Source of the DNA: Methanomassiliicoccus luminyensis B10
Lineage (GTDB): Archaea > Thermoplasmatota > Thermoplasmata > Methanomassiliicoccales > Methanomassiliicoccaceae
Length of the DNA stretch: 64,000 bases
Reading direction: 5' to 3'
Assembly: GCF_000308215.1 (NCBI RefSeq)
Contig: NZ_CAJE01000023.1
Span: 1-64,000 of the forward strand
In this document: one piece after another, positions 9,194 through 17,498 of the stretch
How the letters are laid out: each line of letters begins with the position of its first letter
How positions within the stretch are numbered: the first letter of the stretch is position 1
The notes under the pieces: model-generated
What the model was told of the DNA's origin: nothing
What the model saw: the letters and a program-made list of their open reading frames with translations, nothing else
Databases searched by the model: none
Position numbers and translations under genes: made by a program

Positions 9194-10659
9194 TCGAGGT
9201 CCTGCTGTGCATCCCCCCCATCGCCGCGGCCCTGTGCTACCTGGTGAGAAGGAAGCGCGCCGTGGAGGCCGTGGCCGTGGCCGGCTCCGCCCTCACCCTG
9301 ATGGTGGCGGCATGGCTGTCCTATGGGGTCTTCACCTCCGGCACCGTCAGCGAGGGCATGCTCTACATGGACGCGTTCTCCGCGTACATGCTGCTCCTTG
9401 TCTCCCTGGTGGGCCTGCTGGCCTCCCTGTACTCGATATCGTACATCGGGAGCGATCTCCGCGAGGGGGAGATCAGCGAGGTGAAGCTGCGGAACTACTA
9501 CGTGTTCTTCCAGGTCTTCGTATTCACCATGCTCCTGGTGTGCGTGTCCGACAACCTGGGCATAATGTGGATCGCCATCGAGGGCACCACGCTCGCCTCC
9601 GCGTACCTGGTGGGGTTCTATGACCGCGATACCTCCGTGGAGGCGGCCTGGAAGTACCTCATCATATGCTCCGTGGGCATCACCCTGGCCCTGCTGGGCA
9701 TCATCCTGCTGTACGCCTCCTCCATACACGTGCTGGGCGAGGAGTCGTCGGCTCTGAACTGGTCCACCCTCATGACCGCGGCGGGTTCCCTGGACCCCGG
9801 GCTGCTCAAACTCGCCTTCATATTCGTCCTCGTCGGCTACGGCACCAAGGCGGGCCTGTCGCCGATGCACACCTGGCTCCCGGACGCGCACTCCCAGGCG
9901 CCCACGCCGGTGTCCGCCCTGCTCTCAGCGGTGCTGCTCAACTGCGCCATGTACGGCGTCCTGCGCTTCCACATGATCGTGGGCTCGTCGCCGCTGGGCC
10001 CCGGCTTCTCCGGCGGCCTCCTCCTGGCGTTCGGGCTGCTGTCGCTGGGGACCGCCGCGGCGTTCATCATACTGGCCCGCGACTACAAGCGCATGCTGGC
10101 CTACTCCTCCATCGAGCACATGGGCATCATCGCCATAGGCTTCGGGTTCGGAGGGTTCTGGGGCATCTTCGGCGCGCTGTTCCACATGCTGAACCACGCG
10201 CTGGCCAAGACCCTCCTGTTCTTCGGGGCCGGCAACATCCTCCAGAAGCTGCGGACCAAGGACATCGACAGGGTCCGCGGGCTGCTGCACGTGATGCCGG
10301 TGACCGGCGCGCTGTTCCTAGGCGGCGCGCTGGCCATCACCGGCTCCCCTCCCTTCTCGCTGTTCATCAGCGAGTTCATGGTGCTGGTGGGCGGCCTCGA
10401 TTCCGGCTCCGGCCTGGCCGCGGCGTTGTACCTCTTCCTCCTGGCGGTGATCTTCGCCGCGTTCATGTACCACGCCGGGCGCATGGTGTTCGGGGAGCCC
10501 TGCGACGAGGACGCGGAGAAGGGGGAGAGGGGCCGGCTCCCTCTGGTAATCATGGGCGCGCTGCTGGCGGCGGTCCTCGCCCTGGGGCTCTTCATCCCCG
10601 GCGAGCTGAACGAGGTGCTCGAGCAGATCGTGAGGCTGTTCCCGGGAGGCGGGGCATGA
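9190..10659 (+). CDS. hyfF: Hydrogenase-4 component F-like antiporter subunit
   Basis: Second MrpD/NuoN-like antiporter subunit of the operon, 489 aa. It contains YGTKAGLSPMHTWLPDAHSQ, the key lysine-bearing channel segment. The start is TTG 9190, overlapping the hyfE stop as TTGA; AGGAGG lies about 8 nt upstream, and no ATG gives as good a fit at the N-terminus. Two antiporter-like subunits (B and F) would give this complex more ion channels than Ech, which has only EchA. Confidence 0.88.
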   Translation: MIEVLLCIPPIAAALCYLVRRKRAVEAVAVAGSALTLMVAAWLSYGVFTSGTVSEGMLYMDAFSAYMLLLVSLVGLLASLYSISYIGSDLREGEISEVKLRNYYVFFQVFVFTMLLVCVSDNLGIMWIAIEGTTLASAYLVGFYDRDTSVEAAWKYLIICSVGITLALLGIILLYASSIHVLGEESSALNWSTLMTAAGSLDPGLLKLAFIFVLVGYGTKAGLSPMHTWLPDAHSQAPTPVSALLSAVLLNCAMYGVLRFHMIVGSSPLGPGFSGGLLLAFGLLSLGTAAAFIILARDYKRMLAYSSIEHMGIIAIGFGFGGFWGIFGALFHMLNHALAKTLLFFGAGNILQKLRTKDIDRVRGLLHVMPVTGALFLGGALAITGSPPFSLFISEFMVLVGGLDSGSGLAAALYLFLLAVIFAAFMYHAGRMVFGEPCDEDAEKGERGRLPLVIMGALLAAVLALGLFIPGELNEVLEQIVRLFPGGGA

Positions 10660-12242
10660 GCGACGCGAAGCTCCTGGGCGTTCTGAACTACCTTCCCGGC
10701 GAGCTCGCCGAAGGCATCTACTTCTCCAAGATAGAGGGCAACGAGCTGCGGCTGTACGCCAAGCTGGACTCCATGGTCCCCCTGGTCCGGCACATCTGCG
10801 AGGCGCACCGCGCGTACCTGCTGTCCCTGCACGCGGTGGACGAGCGGCCGCTGGACCACACCTTCAAGGTCCACGTAATCCTGGCCCCCCAGGACGAGGA
10901 CCACTTCGTGTCCGTCATATCCTCGCTGGACCCCGGCACCCGGCAGTTCCCCTCCCTGACGCCGTACATCAGCGCGGCCAACTGGTACGAGAGGGAGGTC
11001 CAGGACATGTTCGGCCTCATCCCCACGGGGCATCCCGACCCCAGGCCCCTGGTCCTCTACGACGATTGGCCCAGCGGGCAGTATCCCCTGCGCAAGGACT
11101 TCGACCCCGGCACCCGCCTCCGCCGGGTCAGGAGGGAGTACCCCTTCGTGAAGGTGGAGGGAGAGGGGATCTTCGAGGTACCGGTGGGTCCGGTGCACGC
11201 CGGGGTCATCGAGCCGGGGCACTTCCGCTTCTCCGTGGCCGGCGAGCCCATCGTCAATCTGGAGATCAGGATGGGCTACACTCACAAGGGCGTGGAGAAG
11301 ATCTCCGAGAGCACCCCGTACCCCCAGGGGGTGTTCCTGGCCGAGCGCATTTCCGGCGACACCACCGTAGCGCACTCCACCGCCTACTGCCAGGCGGTGG
11401 AGCGCCTCGCCTCGGCGAGGGCGCCGGAGCGGGCCGAGCACATCCGGACGGTGTTCCTGGAGATGGAGCGGCTGTACAGCCACTTCGGGGACATCGCCGG
11501 CATCGCCCTGGACACCGCGTTCAGCGTCCCGGCCGCTCACGGGTACCTGCTCCGGGAGAAGATGCTCAATCTGAACGAATGCGTCACCGGCTCCCGCCTG
11601 CTGAGGTCCGTGAACGTGCTGGGCGGGGTGAGGAAGGACCTCACCGGCAACGACGTCGAGAAGATCAGGGCCGCCCTGATCAGGATGAAGCTGGAGTTCG
11701 ACGACCTGTCCGACCTGATGCTGTCGTCCCCGTCCATGCTGGACAGGGTCGAGACGACCGGCATGCTGAGCACCCCTCTCGCCCTCGCCCTGGGGGTGGT
11801 GGGCCCGGCGGCCCGCGCCAGCGGGGTCGACCGGGACGTCCGCCGCGATCATCCCTACGCGGCGTACAAAGGCCTCAGCTTCAGGGTGCCCGTGTACCGG
11901 GAGGGGGACGTGAACTCCCGCATGCGCGTGAAGATGTACGAGGTCAGGGAGTCGATGTCCATAATAGAGCAGGCCCTGGACTCCCTGCCCGGCGGGGACA
12001 TCCGCGCGGGGGTGAGGGAGGTGCCGCAGGAAGAGGTGGCCATGTCCCTGGTGGAGGCTCCCCGGGGCGAGCTGATGCACTGGATAATGTCCGGGGACGG
12101 CACACCGTACCGCCACAAGGTGAGGGACCCCTCCTTCTGCAACTGGCTGGCCATGGAGCAGGCGGTGCTGGGGAACATCGTCCCCGACTTCCCGCTGATC
12201 AACAAGAGCTTCAACCTGTCCTATTCGGGGAACGATCTGTGA
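10656..12242 (+). CDS. hyfG: Hydrogenase-4 large-subunit homologue lacking Ni-Fe cysteines (Ehr catalytic-like subunit)
   Basis: Fusion of a NuoC/30-kDa domain (residues ~1-150) with a NuoD/HycE large-subunit domain (~180-528). In true group 4 [NiFe] hydrogenases the first ligand motif is ERVCGIC followed by a conserved AHS. Here the aligned stretch, residues 230-241, reads ERISGDTTVAHS, with Ser and Thr replacing the two Cys. The C-terminal DPCxxC motif is also absent; the protein ends FPLINKSFNLSYSGNDL. No Ni-Fe centre can be bound, so this is not a hydrogenase. The pattern matches energy-converting-hydrogenase-related (Ehr) complexes, whose electron acceptor is unknown. ATGA overlap with hyfF. 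Confidence 0.88.
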   Translation: MSDAKLLGVLNYLPGELAEGIYFSKIEGNELRLYAKLDSMVPLVRHICEAHRAYLLSLHAVDERPLDHTFKVHVILAPQDEDHFVSVISSLDPGTRQFPSLTPYISAANWYEREVQDMFGLIPTGHPDPRPLVLYDDWPSGQYPLRKDFDPGTRLRRVRREYPFVKVEGEGIFEVPVGPVHAGVIEPGHFRFSVAGEPIVNLEIRMGYTHKGVEKISESTPYPQGVFLAERISGDTTVAHSTAYCQAVERLASARAPERAEHIRTVFLEMERLYSHFGDIAGIALDTAFSVPAAHGYLLREKMLNLNECVTGSRLLRSVNVLGGVRKDLTGNDVEKIRAALIRMKLEFDDLSDLMLSSPSMLDRVETTGMLSTPLALALGVVGPAARASGVDRDVRRDHPYAAYKGLSFRVPVYREGDVNSRMRVKMYEVRESMSIIEQALDSLPGGDIRAGVREVPQEEVAMSLVEAPRGELMHWIMSGDGTPYRHKVRDPSFCNWLAMEQAVLGNIVPDFPLINKSFNLSYSGNDL

Positions 12243-12251
12243 GGTGATAGC

Positions 12252-12575
12252 ATGCTGGAGTTCCTAAAGCTCGGCCTGATGAAGAAAGGGGTGCAGACGA
12301 AGGAGTACCCCCGGGAGCCGTACGTGCCGTTCAGCGCCTTCATGGGCTCTCCGGTCATCGACGCTGCGGGGTGCGACAGGTGCGGCCGCTGCGCCGCGGT
12401 GTGCCCGGCGGGGGCCATCTCCCTGGTCCCGGAGGGCATCGAGGTCTCCCTGGAGCGTTGCGTGTTCTGCGCCGCCTGCGCCGGGGAGTGCCCGGGGCAC
12501 ATCAGCATGGGCAAGGAGTTCGAGCTCGCCGCCCGGAAGCGGGAGGACCTCAGGGTGGTGTTCCGCCATGGATGA
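12252..12575 (+). CDS. hyfH: Hydrogenase-4 component H-like 2x[4Fe-4S] ferredoxin subunit
   Basis: A 107-aa NuoI/EchF-like polyferredoxin subunit. Two [4Fe-4S] motifs: CDRCGRCAAVCP and CVFCAACAGECP. It relays electrons between a soluble donor, probably ferredoxin, and the N2 cluster of the small subunit. GAGGTGAT is placed 4-8 nt before ATG 12252. The 3' end overlaps the start of the next gene. Confidence 0.9.
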   Translation: MLEFLKLGLMKKGVQTKEYPREPYVPFSAFMGSPVIDAAGCDRCGRCAAVCPAGAISLVPEGIEVSLERCVFCAACAGECPGHISMGKEFELAARKREDLRVVFRHG

Positions 12576-13032
12576 GGCGATGGAGCAGCTGGGCCAGGGG
12601 CTGAAGGCCAGGATCTCCGAGGTCTTCGGGCGGTCCCTCTCGATCAGGGAGGTGGACGCGGGGTCCTGCAACGGCTGCGAGGTGGAGGTGAACGCGCTGA
12701 CCAATGTCGTCCACGACATCGAGCGCTTCGGCCTGCGCATCGTCGCCTCGCCCCGCCATGCCGACATGCTGCTGGTGACCGGCCCGGTCTCTCGCAACAT
12801 GGAGCACGCGCTGCTGCAGACCTACAAGGCCACCCCGGAGCCCAAGCTGGTGGTGGCCATGGGCTCCTGCGCCATCTCCGGCGGGGTGTTCCGCGGCTCC
12901 TACGCCACGCTGGACGGGGTCGACCAAGTGATCCCCGTGGACGTGTACATCCCCGGCTGCCCGCCGAGGCCCCAGGCGATCATCCAGGGCATACTGATGG
13001 CCGTGGACAAATGGGAACGGCGCCGAACTTAG
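12568..13032 (+). CDS. hyfI: Hydrogenase-4 component I-like small subunit (NuoB family)
   Basis: A 154-aa NuoB/EchC family protein. The N2-type [4Fe-4S] ligands are all kept: CNGC at about residues 32-35, GSC in the middle and PGCPPRP near the C-terminus. The iron-sulfur route to the active-site region is therefore intact although the partner large subunit has lost nickel ligands, as in complex I. The gene ends with TAG immediately followed by TAA; in a pyrrolysine-decoding cell this double stop would limit read-through to one residue. Confidence 0.9.
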   Translation: MDEAMEQLGQGLKARISEVFGRSLSIREVDAGSCNGCEVEVNALTNVVHDIERFGLRIVASPRHADMLLVTGPVSRNMEHALLQTYKATPEPKLVVAMGSCAISGGVFRGSYATLDGVDQVIPVDVYIPGCPPRPQAIIQGILMAVDKWERRRT

Positions 13033-13299
13033 TAAAGGGGGCAGGCTCTTGGAGACATTACGGGAGGGTCGGCAAGGGAGCACAGCCTTGCCCTGGCTGG
13101 TAGCGAGGTCCTTGCGATCCCCGCTCCACGTTCGATTCCCCTTCTCTAGCGTTAACGGACTCGATGCGATAGTAGAGGGCACAGGACCATGCCGGTCTCC
13201 ATGAGCAGGGCGGAGCCTCCGGCCTCATCGCAGCCGAAAGGGAAACGCCCTATCCAGCTTCAACAACGTCTGATCACGCTGCACCGGCGGCCATCGCGC
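13033..13299. other. Intergenic region with a short hairpin
   Basis: 267 bp between the Ehr operon and the converging stress-protein gene. The only structure I see is a 7-bp inverted repeat, GGCAAGG at 13071-13077 and CCTTGCC at 13086-13092, with an 8-nt loop and no T-tract. I found no tRNA or open reading frame worth calling. Confidence 0.35.
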
Positions 13300-13716
13300 T
13301 CATTTTACCACGATGACCGAGCACGGGGCGTTGCGGACCACGTACTCCGACACCGAGCCGATGAGCACCCTGTCCAGGGCGGACTTGCCGGAGGTCCCTA
13401 CGACGATCGACTCTGCCTTCACTCGGTCGGCGGCGGCCAATATGGCCTTGTACGGCGAGCCGGCCTCCAGCAGCGTGGTCGTATCCACGCCCTCCCCGGA
13501 GGCCTGGGTCTTGATGCCTTGCAACACCTCCATCCCCTCCTTGATGAGAGGCTGCTTCTCCGCCTCCGTCTTGGGGCTGACCACATATATTACGAACAGT
13601 TTGGACGAGGTCAGCCTGGCCAGGCCGATAGCGTAATTGATCGCCTTGGCCGAGTGAGGCTTCCCGTCCGTAGCCAACAGAAGGTTGGTCCCCTTCACCG
13701 GATTGTCCGCGGGCAT
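13300..13716 (-). CDS. Universal stress protein (UspA family)
   Basis: A 138-aa single-domain UspA-type protein. The N-terminal strand LLLATDGKPHSAKAINYA and the C-terminal nucleotide-loop motif GTSGKSALDRVLIGSVSEYV (G-x2-G-x9-G-S/T) indicate an ATP-binding member. It lies between the two energy-conservation operons on the opposite strand. A TATA-like GATATTAATG at about 13745-13757 would give a very short leader. The function in this organism is unknown. Confidence 0.85.
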   Translation of the reverse strand: MPADNPVKGTNLLLATDGKPHSAKAINYAIGLARLTSSKLFVIYVVSPKTEAEKQPLIKEGMEVLQGIKTQASGEGVDTTTLLEAGSPYKAILAAADRVKAESIVVGTSGKSALDRVLIGSVSEYVVRNAPCSVIVVK

Positions 13717-13849
13717 GCTTTCGTCGGCAAAAGAATCAGCGCCCTTGCATTAATATCTTGTCAGAAGTGTTAGTATCGGTAGAAACCCATATGGAGCCTG
13801 CGAAGAGTAGCGTTGGCGAGGACAATGGTGCGGTGATGGAGCAGGAACA

Positions 13850-15736
13850 ATGAACGCCGGAGAGACGATCGCATTGCTGTCGGTGGTGGTTCCCGCGGTG
13901 GGGGCCCTGCTCTGCCTGATGCTCAGGAAGAGGCGGCAGACCGTCTGGATAGTGGCCGGGACCGCCGCGGCGATATCGGTGGCCTCGGTCGCCCTCTTCG
14001 CGTACATGGCCCTGAACAAGCTAACGGTCATGGAGATCGGCCTGGAGCAGGAGTTCCCCGCGGTAAAATGGCTGTTATTCCTGCTGGAGTACGCGGTGCT
14101 CCTGATCTTCCTTTACGTGGGGGCGAAGGCGAAGAACATCTGGGTCGTCCTGATAGCCCTCTTCGATCTGGGCCTCAGCACCTACTTGAACTTCTGGACC
14201 GGTTTCGGCGAGGTCAGCCCGGCCATCGTGGTCGACCATCTCAGTGTCATCATGATCCTCATAACCTCCCTCATAGGAGCGGTCATAGCCGTGTACGCCC
14301 TGCGCTACATGAGGGACGATCCCCGCCAGCCCCGGTTCTTCACTGTGATCTTGGTGTTCCTGGCCGCCATGAACGGGGCGATGCTGTCCAATGACATGTT
14401 GTGGTTCCTGACCTTCTGGAGCATCACCACGCTGTGCTCGTTCCTGCTGATAGCCCACACCGGGACCGCTGAGGCCGTCAAGGCGGCGAGATGGGCCCTT
14501 CTGGTCAACATCGCCGGCGGTGCCGCTCTCATCGGTGGGGCGGCCCTGTCCTACTATTACTATGACACTCTGGCCCTTTCCGCCGTCCCCGTCTCCGGCC
14601 TCGGTGGGGCGGCCCTGCTGCCCCTCTCGCTATTCGCGGTGGGGGCGTTCACCAAGTCGGCCCAGATGCCGTTCCAATCCTGGCTCCTGGGAGCTATGGT
14701 GGCGCCGACCCCGGTCTCGGCGCTGCTGCACTCCGCCACAATGGTCAACCTGGGCCTCTACCTGCTGATACGGCTATCCGACCAGTTCGCGGGAGCCCCA
14801 TTATTCCTCGGAGCCCTCCTGGCCCTCGTCGGCGGGGCGTCGTTCCTGATCCCCTCGATACTGGGGATTGCGGCCAGCAACGCCAAGCGGGTGCTGGCCT
14901 ACTCTACCATCGCCAACCTCGGGCTGATCACCATGTGCGTGGGTGTGGGCACGCCGCTGGCGATAACCGCCGCCGTCATCCTGCTGCTGTACCACGCCAT
15001 CTCCAAGGCCCTCATGTTCCTGTCGGTGGGGGCGGTGAAGGACCAGAAAGGGAGCGAGGACATCGAGGCTATGTATGGGCTGCGGACCACCATGCCCTTC
15101 GCCACCCTGGCCATATTCGTGGGGGCCATCACCATCGTGCTGCCCCCCTTCGGTATGTTCGCCTCCAAGTGGCTCATCAGCGAGGCGGTGCTGAGCTTCC
15201 CCTTCCTGGGGTTCGTGCTGGCCGGCGGCTTCGCCTCCGTGGCGGTCCTATACTTTAAATGGGTAGGAGCGACCCTGGCGGCCGACCCGGAGGTGACGCC
15301 GACCACTATACGCTATGACCCCATGGACCGGACCTACAAGTGGACTCTGGGCCTGCTGATGGTCGCCTCCGTGGCGCTGTCCGCCCTCATCGGCCCGGTG
15401 ATCTTGTACCTCATCAACCCCTACGTCTCGCAGTACTTCGACCTGCCTGTCGGGACCGACTCCGTCACCCTGGTCACCCCCTCGGGAGAGCTACCGGTCC
15501 TGGTGCTCCTGGTGCTGGTGGCGGCAGTGTTCATCGGGCTTAGGCTGCTATTCCGTCCCGGGCAGGAGCAGGTGGCCAAGCCCTACGCCTCCGGCGAGGA
15601 TTTCCACTTCGAGCCGGTGGGCCACTATTACCTGAACGATGCCAGGGTCCGCGTCGTGACCCTGATCGGGGAGATCGCCAGCGGCATCCTGGTCGTGGCA
15701 ATGGTGGTGGCCCCCATCCTGATGGAGGTGCTGTGA
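13850..15736 (+). CDS. echA: Ech hydrogenase subunit A (antiporter-like)
   Basis: NuoL/MrpD-family ion-translocating subunit of the Ech energy-converting hydrogenase, 628 aa, many membrane helices. The channel segment FTKSAQMPFQSWLLGAMVAP and LLHSATMVNLG are typical of EchA. Like M. barkeri EchA it has a C-terminal extension (KPYASGEDFHFEPVGHYY). First gene of a six-gene operon, with AGGA about 5 nt upstream of ATG 13850. It directly precedes echB. Confidence 0.92.
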   Translation: MNAGETIALLSVVVPAVGALLCLMLRKRRQTVWIVAGTAAAISVASVALFAYMALNKLTVMEIGLEQEFPAVKWLLFLLEYAVLLIFLYVGAKAKNIWVVLIALFDLGLSTYLNFWTGFGEVSPAIVVDHLSVIMILITSLIGAVIAVYALRYMRDDPRQPRFFTVILVFLAAMNGAMLSNDMLWFLTFWSITTLCSFLLIAHTGTAEAVKAARWALLVNIAGGAALIGGAALSYYYYDTLALSAVPVSGLGGAALLPLSLFAVGAFTKSAQMPFQSWLLGAMVAPTPVSALLHSATMVNLGLYLLIRLSDQFAGAPLFLGALLALVGGASFLIPSILGIAASNAKRVLAYSTIANLGLITMCVGVGTPLAITAAVILLLYHAISKALMFLSVGAVKDQKGSEDIEAMYGLRTTMPFATLAIFVGAITIVLPPFGMFASKWLISEAVLSFPFLGFVLAGGFASVAVLYFKWVGATLAADPEVTPTTIRYDPMDRTYKWTLGLLMVASVALSALIGPVILYLINPYVSQYFDLPVGTDSVTLVTPSGELPVLVLLVLVAAVFIGLRLLFRPGQEQVAKPYASGEDFHFEPVGHYYLNDARVRVVTLIGEIASGILVVAMVVAPILMEVL

Positions 15737-16603
15737 ATGGCGCTCTCCGAGCTGGCCTTGCAGGCCGCCCTGATAGTGCTAATCCCCCTGGCGGTCGGTC
15801 TCCTGATCGGGATCGACCGCAAGATCACCGCCCGCCTCCAGAATCGCATCGGCCCGCCCATAGTGCAGCCGTTCTACGATCTGGTCAAGCTCATCAATAA
15901 GCGCCCCATGCTGCTGAACACCCTCCAGGTCACCTTCGCCGCCGCCACCCTGATGTTCCAGGCCCTCGCCGTGGGCATCATTGTCACCGGCGGGGACCTG
16001 CTGATCGCGTTCTTCATCTCCGGAGCGGGGTCCATCTGCACGGCCATGGGGGCGTTCTCCGCGGCCTCCCCGTACGCCTACATCGGCGGGCACAGGAAGC
16101 TGCTGGCCATACTGGCCTATGAGCCGGTACTGTTCCTGATCATCCTGGCCATCGGGCTGCGGCGCTCCTTCATCGTCGACGAGATCGGCGGCGGCCTGCT
16201 CAGCCTGTACCCGGTGGCTATGCTGGTCATGATCCCAGTGCTGGTCATCCTGATGGAGAAGTCCCCCTACGATGTGCCCACTGCGCACCAGGAGCTGATG
16301 TCGGGGCCGTACGTGGAGTACTCCGGGCCGTACCTGGCCATCATGACCCTGGCGCACTGGTTCGAGCTGGGCTTCATCTTCAGCGTATTCGCCCTGTTCG
16401 TGTGGTTCGACAGCCCCCTGCTCACCGCGGTGGGCCGGGTGGCCATCGTCCTGGTGGTGGTGTTCGCCGCCATCATCATCGACAACATCACCGCCCGCCT
16501 TACCAGGGAGAGGATGCTGTTCTTCACCCTGACCTTCGGGGTGGGCCTTATGGCCGTGAACGTCCTGATAGTGAACCTGTTCAGCCTTGGAGTGATCATA
16601 TGA
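15737..16603 (+). CDS. echB: Ech hydrogenase subunit B (NuoH-like membrane subunit)
   Basis: A 288-aa polytopic NuoH/HycD homologue linking the EchCDEF peripheral arm to EchA. Diagnostic segments: RLQNRIGPPIVQPFYDLVKL near the N-terminus and EKSPYDVPTAHQELMSGPYV, the acidic loop next to the catalytic arm. The start abuts the echA stop and its stop overlaps echC as ATGA, indicating tight translational coupling. Confidence 0.93.
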   Translation: MALSELALQAALIVLIPLAVGLLIGIDRKITARLQNRIGPPIVQPFYDLVKLINKRPMLLNTLQVTFAAATLMFQALAVGIIVTGGDLLIAFFISGAGSICTAMGAFSAASPYAYIGGHRKLLAILAYEPVLFLIILAIGLRRSFIVDEIGGGLLSLYPVAMLVMIPVLVILMEKSPYDVPTAHQELMSGPYVEYSGPYLAIMTLAHWFELGFIFSVFALFVWFDSPLLTAVGRVAIVLVVVFAAIIIDNITARLTRERMLFFTLTFGVGLMAVNVLIVNLFSLGVII

Positions 16604-17076
16604 AGTTCATCGAGACCATGCGCAAGAGGTCGCCGTGGCTGCTGCACTTCGACACCGGGTCGTGCAACGGCTGCGATATGGAGGTATGGTGCCTCCTTAC
16701 TCCCCGGTACGACGTGGAGCGGTTCGGCATCATCAATGCCGCCAACCCCAAGCACGCCGACATCCTGCTCATCACCGGGCCGGTCACCAAGCGGTGCGAG
16801 GACCGGCTGAGGAACCTGTACGATCAGGTGCCGGAGCCCAAGCTGGTGGTGGCGTGCGGGGACTGCGCCTCCACCGGGGCGCCCTTCCAGGACTGCTACA
16901 ACGTGAACTGGGGGGTGGACAAGGTGATACCGGTGGACGTGTACGTCCCCGGGTGCGCCTGCCGCCCCGAAGCGCTCATCGACGGGGTGCTGCTGGCGCT
17001 GTCGCTATGGGAGAAGAAGATCGCGGCCCTGGAGGAGGGAACGCTGGAAAAGAAGCGCCGGGAGGCGGAGCGATGA
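16600..17076 (+). CDS. echC: Ech hydrogenase small subunit C
   Basis: A 158-aa NuoB-like small subunit carrying the proximal [4Fe-4S] cluster. Ligands are visible as CNGC near residues 23-26, the CGDC segment in the middle and PGCACRPEA near residue 125. The longer open frame upstream is inside echB; ATG 16600 overlapping the echB stop is the right start. It transfers electrons between the EchF clusters and the Ni-Fe site in EchE. Confidence 0.93.
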   Translation: MKFIETMRKRSPWLLHFDTGSCNGCDMEVWCLLTPRYDVERFGIINAANPKHADILLITGPVTKRCEDRLRNLYDQVPEPKLVVACGDCASTGAPFQDCYNVNWGVDKVIPVDVYVPGCACRPEALIDGVLLALSLWEKKIAALEEGTLEKKRREAER

Positions 17077-17498
17077 GCGCGGAGGAAGCGCCGCCCGCCC
17101 CGCCCCTTCGGGACCTTAGCGAGGTCCGCGCCTCGGCCGAGGAGATGAGGGCCAAGGGCGCCCGGCTCATCATGATCATGGTCCGGGAGAACCCCGACGG
17201 GACCTTCGAGCTGATCTACGCCTACGACCTGGGAGGGTGCGTGCAGGATGTCCGCTTCAGCCTCCCCCCGGACCGGGAGGTGGACACCATCTCCGGCGTG
17301 TACGCCGGCGCCACCAACCTGGAGAGGGAGATCGTGGACCTGTTCGGGCTGAACTTCAAGGGCATGGCCCCCGGCCTGCTGCTGGAGGCCGGGAAGAGCA
17401 TGAAGTGCCCGCTGCGCCGGCCGCCGGAGCCGAAGCCGGAGGGACCGCCGAAGGGGCCCAAGAAAGCGGGGGAGAGAAAGGGGGGAGACGATGTCTAG
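17073..17498 (+). CDS. echD: Ech hydrogenase subunit D
   Basis: A 141-aa NuoC/30-kDa-like subunit, the least conserved Ech protein. It keeps VYAGATNLEREIVDLFGL, the complex I 30-kDa signature region. The C-terminus is a charged Pro/Lys/Glu-rich tail. The gene ends in TAG and overlaps the echE start by 8 nt. Because this organism decodes TAG as pyrrolysine, a small read-through fraction is conceivable; the downstream frame stays open to about 18233. Confidence 0.88.
   Translation: MSAEEAPPAPPLRDLSEVRASAEEMRAKGARLIMIMVRENPDGTFELIYAYDLGGCVQDVRFSLPPDREVDTISGVYAGATNLEREIVDLFGLNFKGMAPGLLLEAGKSMKCPLRRPPEPKPEGPPKGPKKAGERKGGDDV

Noticed and set aside
5513-12242. Assignment as the Fpo-like complex
   Set aside because: Gene content B-C-E-F-G-H-I with fused NuoC-NuoD, HyfE and HyfB-type C-terminus is hydrogenase-4-like; Fpo would have separate A, B, C, D, H-N genes.
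11066-12247. Second long plus-strand frame over the Ehr large subunit
   Set aside because: Out-of-frame shadow; Arg/Gly/Pro-rich and overlapping a gene with clear domain structure.
13036-13165. tRNA-like stretch (CACGTTCGATTCC)
   Set aside because: A T-loop-like string is present but its flanks do not pair as a T stem, and no acceptor or anticodon stem can be drawn.
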